A stretch of DNA of 64,000 nucleotides from Kitasatospora sp. SolWspMP-SS2h (lineage in GTDB: Bacteria; Actinomycetota; Actinomycetes; Streptomycetales; Streptomycetaceae), in NCBI RefSeq assembly GCF_003259315.1, contig NZ_QLLT01000020.1, positions 62,001 to 126,000 on the forward strand, read 5' to 3'. The notes under the pieces are model-generated. The model was not told where the DNA came from, searched no databases, and saw only the letters and a program-made list of their open reading frames with translations. A program made the position numbers and the translations under genes. Of the stretch, positions 17,127-25,945 are shown one piece after another (position 1 is the first letter of the stretch; each line of letters starts with the position of its first letter).

Positions 17127-18455
17127 GTGATCACCACTCCCACACCACGACGGACGGCCCGCGCGGCCGCCCTGTTCGGGGCCCTGACGATAGTCGTCGG
17201 CACCGTGCTGGGCGGCTTCCCCGCGCACGCCGACGAGCCCGGGGCCCCGCCCGCCGCGACCGAACCGCCCAAGGTCGACCTGGTCCTGGACGGCTCGGGG
17301 TCGATGCGCACCGCCGACATCCAGGGCAAGAGCCGGATGGCGGTCGCCCAGCAGTCGATCGACGAGGTCATCGACGCGCTGCCGGACGAGACCGAGTTCG
17401 GCATCCGCACCCTGGGCGCGACCTACCCGGGCAATGACCAGAAGGAGGGGTGCAAGGACACCCGGCAGCTCTACCCGGTCGGGAAGACGAACAAGGTGGA
17501 GGCCAAGACCGCCGTCGCCACCGTCCGCCCCACCGGCTGGACCCCGATCGGGATCGCGCTGCGCGCCGCCGCGCAGGACCTGGGGACCGGGCCGACCACC
17601 CGCCGGATCGTGCTGATCACCGACGGCGAGGACACCTGCGCCCCGCCGGACCCGTGCGACGTGGCCCGCGAACTGGCCAGCCAGGGCATCCACCTGGTGG
17701 TGGACACCCTGGGCCTGGCGCACGACGACAAGACCCGGCAGCAGCTGATCTGCATCGCCAACGCGACCGGCGGCACCTTCACCGACGTCCGCACCCAGGA
17801 GCAGCTGACCGAGCGCGTCAAGCAGCTGGTCAACCGCGCCCAGGACACCCACACCATCGCCCCGGCGCAGGTGGCGGGCGCCGAGAAGTGCGCGGACGCC
17901 CCGGTCCTGACCCCCGGCGTGTACACCGACCGGGAGAAGTTCTCCGAGCACCGGGTGTACCGGGTGCCGGTGAAGGCGGGCGAGGAGCTGCGCGCCTCGG
18001 TGAGCGTGACCCCGGACCGGGCGGTCGTCCGGGACTACGGGGTGCTGCTCCAGGCCACCGACAGCGGCGGCCAGGAGCTGGTGCGCGGCAGCGACGCCGG
18101 TTCGGGCCGCACCGACGTGGCCTCGACCGGCGTGCGCTGGTCCGCCACCGGGGACGGTCCGGCCTCGGCCTCGGCCTCCCCGTCGAAGGGCGCCGGCGCC
18201 GGGTCGGACGTCCGGACGGTCTGCCTGGTGGTCAGCAACTCGTTCGCCGCGCAGGCGGGCGTGCAGGCCGACCCGGGCCTGCCGCTGGAGCTGACGGTGG
18301 ACGTCGCCGCCGCCTCCCCGGCCCCGGACGGCCCCGCGATGGGCCTGGGCCGCGGCTGGATCCTGCTCGGTGTCCTGACCCTGGCCGGCCTGCTCGCCGG
18401 TCTGATCCTCGGCTGGCTGGCACGCTGGCGGATCGCCGTCTGGCGGGAGAACTGA
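17127..18455 (+). CDS. Secreted, membrane-anchored von Willebrand factor A protein
   Basis: A 442-residue extracellular protein. It has a Sec signal peptide ending near GFPAHADEP, then a VWA domain with a complete MIDAS-type motif (LVLDGSGSM) and ITDGEDTCAPPDPC supplying the later Asp. Cys residues in EGCKDT, TCAPPDPC and ICIANA are likely disulfide-bonded. A beta-rich region and an Ala/Ser/Pro-rich stretch precede the C-terminal membrane helix (ILLGVLTLAGLLAGLILGWLA) with a short basic tail. GTG 17127 is preferred because a TAGGAT -10 sits seven bases upstream. The next gene starts two bases after its stop. VWA domains bind proteins through a divalent metal; the ligand here is unknown. Confidence 0.85.
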   Translation: MITTPTPRRTARAAALFGALTIVVGTVLGGFPAHADEPGAPPAATEPPKVDLVLDGSGSMRTADIQGKSRMAVAQQSIDEVIDALPDETEFGIRTLGATYPGNDQKEGCKDTRQLYPVGKTNKVEAKTAVATVRPTGWTPIGIALRAAAQDLGTGPTTRRIVLITDGEDTCAPPDPCDVARELASQGIHLVVDTLGLAHDDKTRQQLICIANATGGTFTDVRTQEQLTERVKQLVNRAQDTHTIAPAQVAGAEKCADAPVLTPGVYTDREKFSEHRVYRVPVKAGEELRASVSVTPDRAVVRDYGVLLQATDSGGQELVRGSDAGSGRTDVASTGVRWSATGDGPASASASPSKGAGAGSDVRTVCLVVSNSFAAQAGVQADPGLPLELTVDVAAASPAPDGPAMGLGRGWILLGVLTLAGLLAGLILGWLARWRIAVWREN

Positions 18456-18457
18456 CG

Positions 18458-19420
18458 ATGCGCACGCTCCGCACCGCCGCAGCCTCGGCCGCCGCGTTCA
18501 CCGGCCTGCTCCTGCTGGCCCCGGCGACGGCCTCGGCCGCGTCCCCGTCCGCCGCGGCCTCGCCGTCGGCCTCCGCTTCCGCCTCCGCCTCCGCCTCCGG
18601 TGGGGCGAAGCCGGTGCTGCACTCGGTCGGCACCAGCTTCCTGACCGCGACCACGCTGGCCTCCGGCCAGGACGCGGACGTCCCGGTCTCCACCGGCGAC
18701 TACCTGTACTGGGCGTTCCCGGCCGCCGAGGGCCAGACCGCGACCGTCCAGGTCACCGTCACCCTGCCGGACGCCGCGGACCGGCACGGCCCGCAGACCT
18801 GGACGCTCGAACTCTTCGACGGCCTGCGCCGCCGGCAGTCCTGCACCGCGGGGCCGCAGGAGGGCACCGGCGAGCAGGGCGCCACCACCCTGGCGCTGAG
18901 CTGCGCGCTGCGGCAGATCCGGTCCTGGGCCGAGCCCTGGTCCGGGGACCCGCTGCCCGGGACGTACTACGTCCGGCTGTCCACCACGGACATCCCGCAG
19001 ACCGACCTCGGCCTGGCCGCCACCGTCCACGTGCACGTCGCCACCAGGGGCGGCGCGGACGACGCCCAGCCCGAGGGCGGCTCGCTCAAGGCCCCGCTGG
19101 TGCCGCCGGTGAACGCCGGCGCGACGGCCGCCGCGGCGGCGGCCACCCCGGCGCCGAGCGCGAGCGCGACGTACGCGGCCGCGCCCGCGCCCGCGGCGGA
19201 GGAGTCCCACTGGTACTCGGACCTCTTCTCCGGCTGGAACACCCGCTGGTGGTGGACCGTCGCGGGCGGCGTGCTGGCCGCCCTGGCCGGGGTCCTCGGC
19301 TACACCCTCACCCGGCACCCGCGCGGGCACCGGCACCGCCCGCACCACCCGGCTCCGGCCCCGGCCCCGGTGCCGCACCAGGCGCCGCCGGGGCAGCCGC
19401 GGCAGGACAACTGGCAGTAG
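18458..19420 (+). CDS. Secreted membrane-anchored protein of unknown function
   Basis: A 320-residue protein with a signal peptide ending near ATASAASPS, a Ser/Ala repeat stretch (SASASASASAS), a folded-looking segment of about 170 residues rich in beta-type sequence (VGTSFLTATTLASGQ, YYVRLSTTDI), an Ala/Pro linker, one membrane helix (WWWTVAGGVLAALAGVLGYTL) and a His/Pro-rich cytoplasmic tail. It follows the VWA gene by two bases with GGGAGA upstream, so they form a two-gene operon and the proteins probably act together at the cell surface. I do not recognise the family. Confidence 0.8.
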   Translation: MRTLRTAAASAAAFTGLLLLAPATASAASPSAAASPSASASASASASGGAKPVLHSVGTSFLTATTLASGQDADVPVSTGDYLYWAFPAAEGQTATVQVTVTLPDAADRHGPQTWTLELFDGLRRRQSCTAGPQEGTGEQGATTLALSCALRQIRSWAEPWSGDPLPGTYYVRLSTTDIPQTDLGLAATVHVHVATRGGADDAQPEGGSLKAPLVPPVNAGATAAAAAATPAPSASATYAAAPAPAAEESHWYSDLFSGWNTRWWWTVAGGVLAALAGVLGYTLTRHPRGHRHRPHHPAPAPAPVPHQAPPGQPRQDNWQ

Positions 19421-19441
19421 GACGGCCCGAGTCGGACCGGT

Positions 19442-19485
19442 AGGGGCGCGGGGAACCACACGAGCGGCTGGTTCCCCGCGCCCCT
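19442..19485. terminator. Strong bidirectional hairpin terminator
   Basis: Perfect 17-base arms (AGGGGCGCGGGGAACCA and its complement) with a 10-base loop. This GGGGCGCGGGGAAC-type hairpin is a familiar terminator-like element in streptomycetes. It lies between the convergent secreted-protein gene and geosmin synthase. Confidence 0.85.
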
Positions 19486-19501
19486 CGCTCCGCCCGCGCC
19501 C

Positions 19502-21694
19502 CTACCGGCCGATGGTCTCCAGGATGCGCATCGCCGACGTCCCCAGGTCCGCCGGGACGGCCGTCTTCGGGGCGAAGTGCCGCCGCAGCGCGTCCTCGGT
19601 GTAGCGGTCGCACTCGCGGTGCCAGTGCAGGACGGCGGCCATCCAGTCCTCCAGCTCGCGGACGTACCCGTCGAGGGCCTGCGCGGCCTCGCCCTCGATC
19701 GCGAAGTCCTGCTTGAGGATCGGGAGTTCGCCCTTGACCACGTGCGCGAACTGGCTCAGCCGGGAGGCCATCAGGTCGGCCACGATGTCGACCGCGACGG
19801 GGTGGTCGCAGGAGAAGAAGTTCTCCACCACCCGGACCAGGTTGTGGAACTCGCCCTCGTACTCGACCTCCTTCCGGTACGAGTGCAGGTCGTTGACCAG
19901 GCAGGCGTAGTCCGCCGCGGAGTTCTCGATCGCGCGCATGGTGCCGCCGGCGTACACCTCCTCGGGGATCACCTCGCCGCGGCCGAGCCGGGACAGGCTC
20001 ATCGTCAGGTCGGAGCCGAAGGTGGCGCGGCGCATCTCGATGTAGTCGACCGGGTCGGGGACGCGGTTCTGCGCGCCGTTGGCGAGTTCCCAGAGCCAGC
20101 TGTCGAGCATGTCCCCGACGGCCTTGCGGAACTTGGCCCGGGCGCGCTGCGAGAACGGGGCGCTGGTGCGCTGCCAGAGGTCGGCCAGGCCGGCCTCCAG
20201 CGCGTTGCGCGGGGGGAACGGGAGGCTGCCGTCGAGCGTCATCAGCGCGTGCAGCCGCTCGTTGGCGGCCTTCGCGCCGGCCAGGTCGCGCGGGCGGCCG
20301 AAGACGGCGGGGTAGTAGTCGTCGGCGTAGGTGCCCCAGGTCAGCCAGGCGGAGGAGAGGTCGAGCTCGGCGGGGGTGCCGTCGGGGTCGATGCCGGCGG
20401 CGCACAGCGCGAAGTCGTAGTCGCGGAGCTTGCGTTCGTCCCAGATGTCGGAGGCCGGGACGCCGGGCTCCGGGTCGAGCAGGCCGAACTCGCGGGCCCA
20501 GTCGACCACGTACGCGCGGGAGGCGTCCAGGTGCGGGTTGAGGCCGAGCGGGTACGGCATCGGGAAGTCGGGCAGCGGGGACGGCCCGGACGTCCGGTGC
20601 GGGGCGTGGACGAAGCTGCGCAGGCCGCGGATGCCCGCCGCGAGGCGGATGTTGGCCGCGGAGGTGCCCAGGCCCCGGGGGCCGGGCACCGGGGCGGCCG
20701 CGCCGCCGCCGTTCATGTAGCGGCTGGAGCGCAGGTGCCACTCGTGGCCGCCGGACTGCCAGTCCTGCATGCCCTTGACGTAGGCCAGGACGCGGGCGGC
20801 CTCCTCCGGGCCCAGCGCGTGCTCGGCGAAGAGCGGGGCGAGTTCGGTGAGCGCGGTGTTCTCGAACTGCTGGAGCCGGGAGGTCAGCAGGTCGTTGACC
20901 GCGTCCGCGGCCTCCTGGGTGGAGCAGCCGAGGAAGGTCTCCAGCACCAGGACGCCGTTGGACAGCTCGCCCTCCTCGCCGATCTCGCGCTCGTACGAGA
21001 ACAGGTCGTTGCGCAGGTGCACGCCGTCCGAGAAGGCGTCCCGCAGGATGCGCAGCGGGCGGGAGTGCGCCACCGCCTCGGGCACCTCGGCCCCCGCCGC
21101 GTACTCGATCAGCCCGGCCGACCAGGGCGCGCCGCCGACCTTGCGGCGCATCTCGATGTACTCGACCGGGTTGGAGACCCGGCCCTCGTTGATGTTCGAC
21201 AGCTCCCAGAGCGACTCGTTCAGCAGGTTCCTGGTCGACTCGGCGAACCGGGCCCGCCAGTCGGCCGACATGTGCGGGACGGTCCGCTGCCACAGGTCGG
21301 CCAGACCGGCCTCGACCGGGTTGGCCGCCTCCGGGTAGCCGTCCGCGAGGTCCATCGGCATGAAGGCGGGCAGCCGGTCCAGGTACGCCTTGCCGCCCGC
21401 GCGGTCCAGGGTGCGCTTGAAGGTCTCCAGGAAGTGGTCGTCGAAGAAGAACACCCAGGTGTACCAGTCGGTGACGAGGTCCAGCGCCCCGCCGTCGCAG
21501 TCGGGGTGGGTGTAGGAGCAGAGCAGCGCGTAGTCGTGCGAGTCGAGGTCGTGCTCCTCCCAGACGCCCGAGCCCTCCAGCATGCCGAAGCGGCGCGCCC
21601 ACTCCTTGGTGTGGACCCGCGCCTGCTCGTAGTGCGGGTTGATCCTGGCCGGGTACGGCACGTAGAAGTCCGGCAGTTCGAACGGCTGAGCCAC
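19502..21694 (-). CDS. geoA: Geosmin synthase (germacradienol/geosmin synthase)
   Basis: A bifunctional sesquiterpene cyclase of 730 residues, the normal length. The N-terminal domain ionises farnesyl diphosphate to germacradienol and the C-terminal domain converts that to geosmin. N-domain metal motifs: DDHFLE at residues 85-90 and NDLFSYERE at 229-237. The C-domain has DDYYP and NDLHSYRKE in the equivalent places. The opening FELPDFYVPYPARINPH is diagnostic and is echoed at the start of the second half (LPDFPMPYPLGLNPH). It starts at GTG 21694 with AGGGG about 10 bases upstream. It is monocistronic and divergent from the acyltransferase gene. Geosmin is the earthy odour compound of sporulating actinomycetes. 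Confidence 0.97.
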   Translation of the reverse strand: MAQPFELPDFYVPYPARINPHYEQARVHTKEWARRFGMLEGSGVWEEHDLDSHDYALLCSYTHPDCDGGALDLVTDWYTWVFFFDDHFLETFKRTLDRAGGKAYLDRLPAFMPMDLADGYPEAANPVEAGLADLWQRTVPHMSADWRARFAESTRNLLNESLWELSNINEGRVSNPVEYIEMRRKVGGAPWSAGLIEYAAGAEVPEAVAHSRPLRILRDAFSDGVHLRNDLFSYEREIGEEGELSNGVLVLETFLGCSTQEAADAVNDLLTSRLQQFENTALTELAPLFAEHALGPEEAARVLAYVKGMQDWQSGGHEWHLRSSRYMNGGGAAAPVPGPRGLGTSAANIRLAAGIRGLRSFVHAPHRTSGPSPLPDFPMPYPLGLNPHLDASRAYVVDWAREFGLLDPEPGVPASDIWDERKLRDYDFALCAAGIDPDGTPAELDLSSAWLTWGTYADDYYPAVFGRPRDLAGAKAANERLHALMTLDGSLPFPPRNALEAGLADLWQRTSAPFSQRARAKFRKAVGDMLDSWLWELANGAQNRVPDPVDYIEMRRATFGSDLTMSLSRLGRGEVIPEEVYAGGTMRAIENSAADYACLVNDLHSYRKEVEYEGEFHNLVRVVENFFSCDHPVAVDIVADLMASRLSQFAHVVKGELPILKQDFAIEGEAAQALDGYVRELEDWMAAVLHWHRECDRYTEDALRRHFAPKTAVPADLGTSAMRILETIGR

Positions 21695-21963
21695 TGGGTC
21701 CCGCCCCTGGGTGTGCGTCTGATGGGGTGCCGTCGAGGGAGACCGGCACGCTGCCTAACGAGCCCGCGGGCCCGCGGTCACCGGTACCCCGCTGGGCCAC
21801 CCGGATTCCGCAATCCACCCGTACGGATGAAACCCGGGCGCGCCGCCGTGACGGCCGGTGCCGCCCGGCCCCGGGCGCCCCGCGCGGTGCCCGCGTGGTC
21901 CCCGTCCCGCGGCACCCCGTAGAGTCCTGTCGGTCCGCGCCCCCTTCCGACCTGTGGGAACCC
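21695..21963. promoter_or_regulatory. Divergent intergenic region, geosmin synthase / acyltransferase
   Basis: This 269-base region has no gene. It holds a perfect 14-base palindrome CCGCGGGCCCGCGG (21764-21777), a small inverted repeat GGATT-CCGC-AATCC (21803-21816), and a TAGAGT -10-like element (21920-21925) about 38 bases before the acyltransferase start. Either palindrome could be an operator for geoA; there is no direct evidence. Confidence 0.45.
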
Positions 21964-23013
21964 GTGCTCGCCGATCCCCCGCTCGCCCGACCCGGTCCCG
22001 ACGGGCCCGCGGCTGCGCGCGGGCGCGAACCGTTCTTCGACCACGTGAAGCTGCTGGCGACGGTGCTGGTGGTCTGCGGGCACTTCTGGGAGCCGCTGGC
22101 GCGGGTGCCGGGGCACCGGGTGCTGCACGCCGCGTACCTGCTGGTGTACGCGTTCCACATGCCGGTGTTCGTGTTCGTGTCCGGCTGGTTCTCCCGCTCC
22201 TTCACCGCCCGCCCGGACCAGCTCGGCCGGCTGCTGAGCGGCGTGCTGGCCCCGTACCTGCTGTGGACCACCCTGCTGGGAGCGTACACGGCATGGCTGG
22301 ACGGGGGGCGGTTCGCGCTGGACCTGCTCACCCCGGTCTGGGTGACCTGGTTCCTGCTGTCGCTGTTCCTGTGGCGGCTGAGCGCCCCGCTCTGGCACCG
22401 GCTGCGGGCCCCGCTGACCACCGCCGTCGCCGTCTCGCTGCTGGCGGGGGCGCTGCCGCTGACCCCGCAGCTGTCGATCGGCCGGACCCTGCAACTGCTG
22501 CCGTTCTTCGTCGCCGGGCTGACCCTGGACCGCGACCGGGTGCTCGCGCTGCGCGGCAACCGGCGGCTGCGGGCCGCCGCGCCCCCGGTGTTCGCGGCGG
22601 CGGCGCTGCTCGCGTACTGGCTGGTGCCGCGGCTGGACGCGGCCTGGTTCTACCGCAGCGCCGGCGCGGCGGGCCTGCACGCGGGACTGCCCCGCTGGCT
22701 GGCGCTGTCGCTGGCGGTCAACCTCGCGGGGGCGGTCCTGGGCGTGCTGTTCCTGGCCCTGGTGCCGGTCCGGGCCGGCTGGTACAGCGGGCTCGGCGCG
22801 GCCAGCACGGCGGCGTTCCTGGTGCACCCCTTCGTCCAGCTGGCCCTGGTCCGCGCGGGCGGCTACCGCGGGGGCCTCCTCACCTCGGCGGCCGGACAGG
22901 CGGCCCTGACCCTCGCCGCCGCCGCGCTGGCCCTCCTGCTGTGCACCCCGCCGGTCACCCGGCTGCTGCGCCCGCTGCTGACGCCCCGGCTGCGGCTGCT
23001 GCTGCGGGACTGA
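21964..23013 (+). CDS. Acyltransferase-3 family integral membrane protein
   Basis: A 349-residue protein with about ten membrane segments. The signature FFDHVKLLATVLVVCGHFWEPL (catalytic-type His in the first helix) and YAFHMPVFVFVSGWFSRSF resemble the fucose 4-O-acetylase-like branch of the acyltransferase-3 family, which O-acetylates cell-surface sugars. GTG 21964 is chosen as the first start after the TAGAGT -10 element, with GTGGGA upstream. The target glycan is unknown. It is monocistronic, followed by about 170 bases with a TATGAT motif (23098-23103) before the next gene. Confidence 0.85.
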   Translation: MLADPPLARPGPDGPAAARGREPFFDHVKLLATVLVVCGHFWEPLARVPGHRVLHAAYLLVYAFHMPVFVFVSGWFSRSFTARPDQLGRLLSGVLAPYLLWTTLLGAYTAWLDGGRFALDLLTPVWVTWFLLSLFLWRLSAPLWHRLRAPLTTAVAVSLLAGALPLTPQLSIGRTLQLLPFFVAGLTLDRDRVLALRGNRRLRAAAPPVFAAAALLAYWLVPRLDAAWFYRSAGAAGLHAGLPRWLALSLAVNLAGAVLGVLFLALVPVRAGWYSGLGAASTAAFLVHPFVQLALVRAGGYRGGLLTSAAGQAALTLAAAALALLLCTPPVTRLLRPLLTPRLRLLLRD

Positions 23014-23181
23014 GCGGCGGCGGCCGGGCGTCGGCTGTGCGGCGGCTGTGTGGCGGCCGACCGCCGGCCGTACGGCGGCCGGGTGTTCGAGCCGACTATG
23101 ATCCCCGGGAACTGCCGCCCGGCCGGGCCCGACGACGAACGACGGCGCGCGGGGAGCGGGCGGAACACCGGGGGGGTAGGG

Positions 23182-23718
23182 ATGTCCGCTGTCCGCGCCT
23201 GGCACCGCAGGCCGCTGACCTGGGTGCTGATCGCGCTGCTCGTCCTGGGCGGCGGCCTGGTCGGCGCCCGCCGGGCCTGGGGCGGCTGCTGGCCGCTGCA
23301 CCCGCACGACGCCCGCGCCTACCGGCAGTACGACTGCGCCAACCTCGGCGGCCCGCGCAACCTGCCCACCCTGCTGCGCTACTACGACGTCACCCTCCCC
23401 GGGGGCGTCACCGGGGTCCGCTACTACAGCGACGACAACTCGGCCGCCGGCCCGGACGTCCTCTTCCTGCGCTTCACCGCCCCGCCCGCCACCGCCACCG
23501 CCTACCTCGCCGCCCTGCGCGCCACCGCCGTCACCACCGACCCGGACACCGCCCTGCACGACACCGACGTCCTGCGCCGCCGCGACCACGTCGACTGGGA
23601 CTTCCCGCCCGGCCTCGCCCACCAGGTCCTCACCTTCGGCCCGTCCCCCGCCGGCACCGCCGTCACGACCCCCGACGGCGACGCCACCACCGTCCGCCTG
23701 ACCGTCCTGAAGCCCTGA
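23182..23718 (+). CDS. Membrane-anchored hypothetical protein
   Basis: A 178-residue protein with a basic start (AVRAWHRRP), one membrane helix (LTWVLIALLVLGGGLVGA) and a 140-residue extracytoplasmic domain with CWPLHPHDA and YDCANLGG (two Cys that could form a disulfide). It looks like a small surface protein; the family is not recognised. ATG 23182 directly follows a GGGGGTAGGG ribosome-binding site. The longer frame from 23050 lacks one. Confidence 0.65.
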   Translation: MSAVRAWHRRPLTWVLIALLVLGGGLVGARRAWGGCWPLHPHDARAYRQYDCANLGGPRNLPTLLRYYDVTLPGGVTGVRYYSDDNSAAGPDVLFLRFTAPPATATAYLAALRATAVTTDPDTALHDTDVLRRRDHVDWDFPPGLAHQVLTFGPSPAGTAVTTPDGDATTVRLTVLKP

Positions 23719-23791
23719 CCCCCCGCCGGCCCCGGCCGCCGTCCGGTCTGTCGTGACGGCCTGTCAGACTCCCGGCATGAAGGACACGGGG

Positions 23792-24379
23792 ATGAACGCC
23801 TACCAGCGGATGGCCGAGCGGTTGCACGAGTTCGGCCTGACCACCCGCGCGCTGGCGGACGAGACGATCGAGGACGCCGCCGACTGGCCGGAGCTCCCGC
23901 CGGAGCGGCGGGAACGGGACCTGATCGCGGTGGCGGCCCTCTGCGAGGCGGTGGTCCAGGCCCACAGCGACGACGTGGACTTCGCGGAGGACGCCTACCG
24001 CGCGATCTTCCGGACGGCCGGGCGGCTGTCCGGCGGCGCGGTGACCGTCACCGACGTGGAGCTGGTCGGCGACGAGGACTCCCTCCGGGACCTGCGCTTC
24101 AAGGTCAACGGCGTGCCGAAGTGCTGGCCGATCGACCAGGAGTCGGACGACTACCTCGACCTGGCCGCCATCGCGGAGGGCATCGACGACCTCGCCCCGG
24201 GCGGCGGCGACCCCCGGGTCTTCCACCTCCTCCCGGGCGTGCGCCGCCACGACGACGACCACTACCTGCTGGCCACCCCGGAGCAGGCGGCCGCGCTGCA
24301 CGCGGAGTTCGGCCTGCGGATCGAGGTCCGCGGCCCGGACGGCGAACTGCTCGGCGAGACCCCGCCGCGACGCCGGTAG
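23792..24379 (+). CDS. Hypothetical cytosolic protein
   Basis: A 195-residue acidic protein, not recognised. It has alpha-helical blocks (YQRMAERLHEFGL, AVAALCEAVVQAH), a beta-type segment (VTVTDVELVGD, LRFKVNGVPKCWPI), and ends with a PEQAAALHAEFGLRI helix. It resembles small Streptomyces proteins that accompany toxin or surface systems, but no homology is claimed. ATG 23792 has AAGGA seven bases upstream. ATG 23777 is an alternative, with a CAGACT element six bases before it that could support a leaderless start. Confidence 0.65.
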   Translation: MNAYQRMAERLHEFGLTTRALADETIEDAADWPELPPERRERDLIAVAALCEAVVQAHSDDVDFAEDAYRAIFRTAGRLSGGAVTVTDVELVGDEDSLRDLRFKVNGVPKCWPIDQESDDYLDLAAIAEGIDDLAPGGGDPRVFHLLPGVRRHDDDHYLLATPEQAAALHAEFGLRIEVRGPDGELLGETPPRRR

Positions 24380-24477
24380 CCCCCGCCCCGGTGGCGGCCG
24401 CCGACGGCGAACAGCGGGACTGCGGACCGGGGCTCGGACAGCCGTGGTGACGTCCGCGCGAACAAGCCCGCGGAAAG

Positions 24478-24591
<114 letters not shown>

Positions 24592-24727
24592 AACAAGAAA
24601 GAACTCTATCACCTCCGCGGAGGTCCTCGTGACCATGGTCGACGCGGTCCGGCGGCGGGGTGGCGGGGGACGCGAACGCCCCGGCGCGGGGGGAGCGTTG
24701 CGGCCGGGGCGGGGGCGGGCGGGGCTG

Positions 24728-25783
24728 CTACTCGTTGGCGGCGCGGGGGCGGGTGGCCCAGTCCGCGGCGGCGGGGGGCTGGGCGGGGTCGCCGCCGTAC
24801 TGGTCGTAGAGCGGGGTGGCCGGGCGGCCGGAGTCCCAGGTGCCGGGGGCGGAGAGGTCGAGGCCGCGGGTGGTGCGGGGGGCCACGGGGGCGGTGACGT
24901 AGGTGGGGAGGGGGACGGGGACGGGCTCCCAGGAGTCCGGTCCGGCGGCGGCCCGGGAGCGGACGCCGTCGGCCCACTCCTCGTGCTCGGTGGCCTCGGC
25001 CAGGACGGTGGCCCGGGTGGTGCCCGGGTCCGCGGCGGCGGCCGGTTCGGCGGCGGGCGCGGAGCGGTCCGCGGCGGGGGCGGCCGGGCGGGCGGTCCGC
25101 TCGCGTTCGCGCTCGCGCAGCCGCTCGGCGGCCTGCGCGGCCCGGCCGCGGTCGAACTTGACCTCGTAGCGCTGCCGCTCCAGTCGGCGCAGGTGGCCGA
25201 TGTAGAGGGTGAGCAGCACGCCGGGGACGGCGGGCACCCAGAGGAAGGCGAAGCCGGCCACCCCGGCGACCACGGCGCCCAGCGCGAAGGCCAGGAACAG
25301 CATGGTGACCATCCGCCGCCGGCGGGCGAGCAGCCGGGCCCGCCGCTCGGCGGAGCGCCGGTCGCCGTGCTCGCGCTCCCGCTCGGCGCGGCCCTCGGCG
25401 GACTTCGCCGCCGCGAGGGGGTCGGCCGCCGGTTCGGCGGCCGGTCCGGCCGCGGGCCCGGCGACCCGGGTGGGCACGTCGGCGGGATCGGGCGCGGGGC
25501 CGGACTCGCGCCCGGAGGCGGGATCGGGATCGGGGGCGGGATCGGCGAGGGCCCCGTCCGGGTCCTGCCCGGCGGGGTGCTGCTGGTCGGCGGTCTGGTC
25601 GCCGAGGACCCGGGCCGCGCGCCGCTCCATGGCCGATCGACCGGCCAGCAGGCGGATCGCGGTACTGAAGCGTTCCGTCGGACGCGACTCGTTGAGCTCG
25701 TCCTGCCTGCGGAGCCACATCGGCACCAGATAGGCAGCCCAGGCCCCTACGATGACCGCGTAGATAAGGCCGCTACTGCTCAC
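24728..25783 (-). CDS. sepX: Divisome component SepX (GlpR-like)
   Basis: A 351-residue protein. It has a short N-terminal membrane helix (SSSGLIYAVIVGAWAAYLVPMWLRR), a long disordered Pro/Ala/Asp-rich segment, an Arg/Glu-rich stretch, a central hydrophobic hairpin (MVTMLFLAFALGAVVAGVAGFAFLWVPAVPGVLLTLYI, around residues 157-195), LRRLERQRYEVKFDR, and a Pro-rich tail with PLYDQYG. This matches the actinobacterial SepX/GlpR family, which stabilises the FtsZ ring and is needed for hyphal septation in Streptomyces. GTG 25783 has no Shine-Dalgarno sequence; TACCGT lies seven bases upstream, suggesting a leaderless start. Confidence 0.85.
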   Translation of the reverse strand: MSSSGLIYAVIVGAWAAYLVPMWLRRQDELNESRPTERFSTAIRLLAGRSAMERRAARVLGDQTADQQHPAGQDPDGALADPAPDPDPASGRESGPAPDPADVPTRVAGPAAGPAAEPAADPLAAAKSAEGRAEREREHGDRRSAERRARLLARRRRMVTMLFLAFALGAVVAGVAGFAFLWVPAVPGVLLTLYIGHLRRLERQRYEVKFDRGRAAQAAERLRERERERTARPAAPAADRSAPAAEPAAAADPGTTRATVLAEATEHEEWADGVRSRAAAGPDSWEPVPVPLPTYVTAPVAPRTTRGLDLSAPGTWDSGRPATPLYDQYGGDPAQPPAAADWATRPRAANE

Positions 25784-25790
25784 GTTTCAC

Positions 25791-25796
25791 ACGGTA
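25791..25796 (-). promoter_or_regulatory. -10-like element for leaderless sepX
   Basis: TACCGT on the minus strand followed by seven bases and the GTG of sepX. No clear -35 hexamer. Confidence 0.4.
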
Positions 25797-25835
25797 CGGG
25801 CGCGGGCGAAGGCACTGCAGCAATTTGGCGCGGCG

Positions 25836-25945
25836 TGTCGTGTGATCAAGCTGATTCTCAGACTATTTTGCCGGTATTTGTGGCGGCTCGCCCCGGCCCC
25901 GATGCCATATCGATATCAATTTCGAACAAGTATTCAATTATCCTG
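25836..25945. other. AT-rich island upstream of sepX
   Basis: Much of this stretch is A/T-rich, which is striking in this genome. It includes the 10-base palindrome ATATCGATAT (25907-25916) and runs into the last codons of the GNAT gene. It lies between two minus-strand genes, so it is the upstream region of sepX. It could be a nucleoid-associated-protein or regulator site; no known motif was matched. Confidence 0.5.

Noticed and set aside
19577..21922. Large plus-strand ORF
   Set aside because: Shadow of geosmin synthase on the opposite strand.
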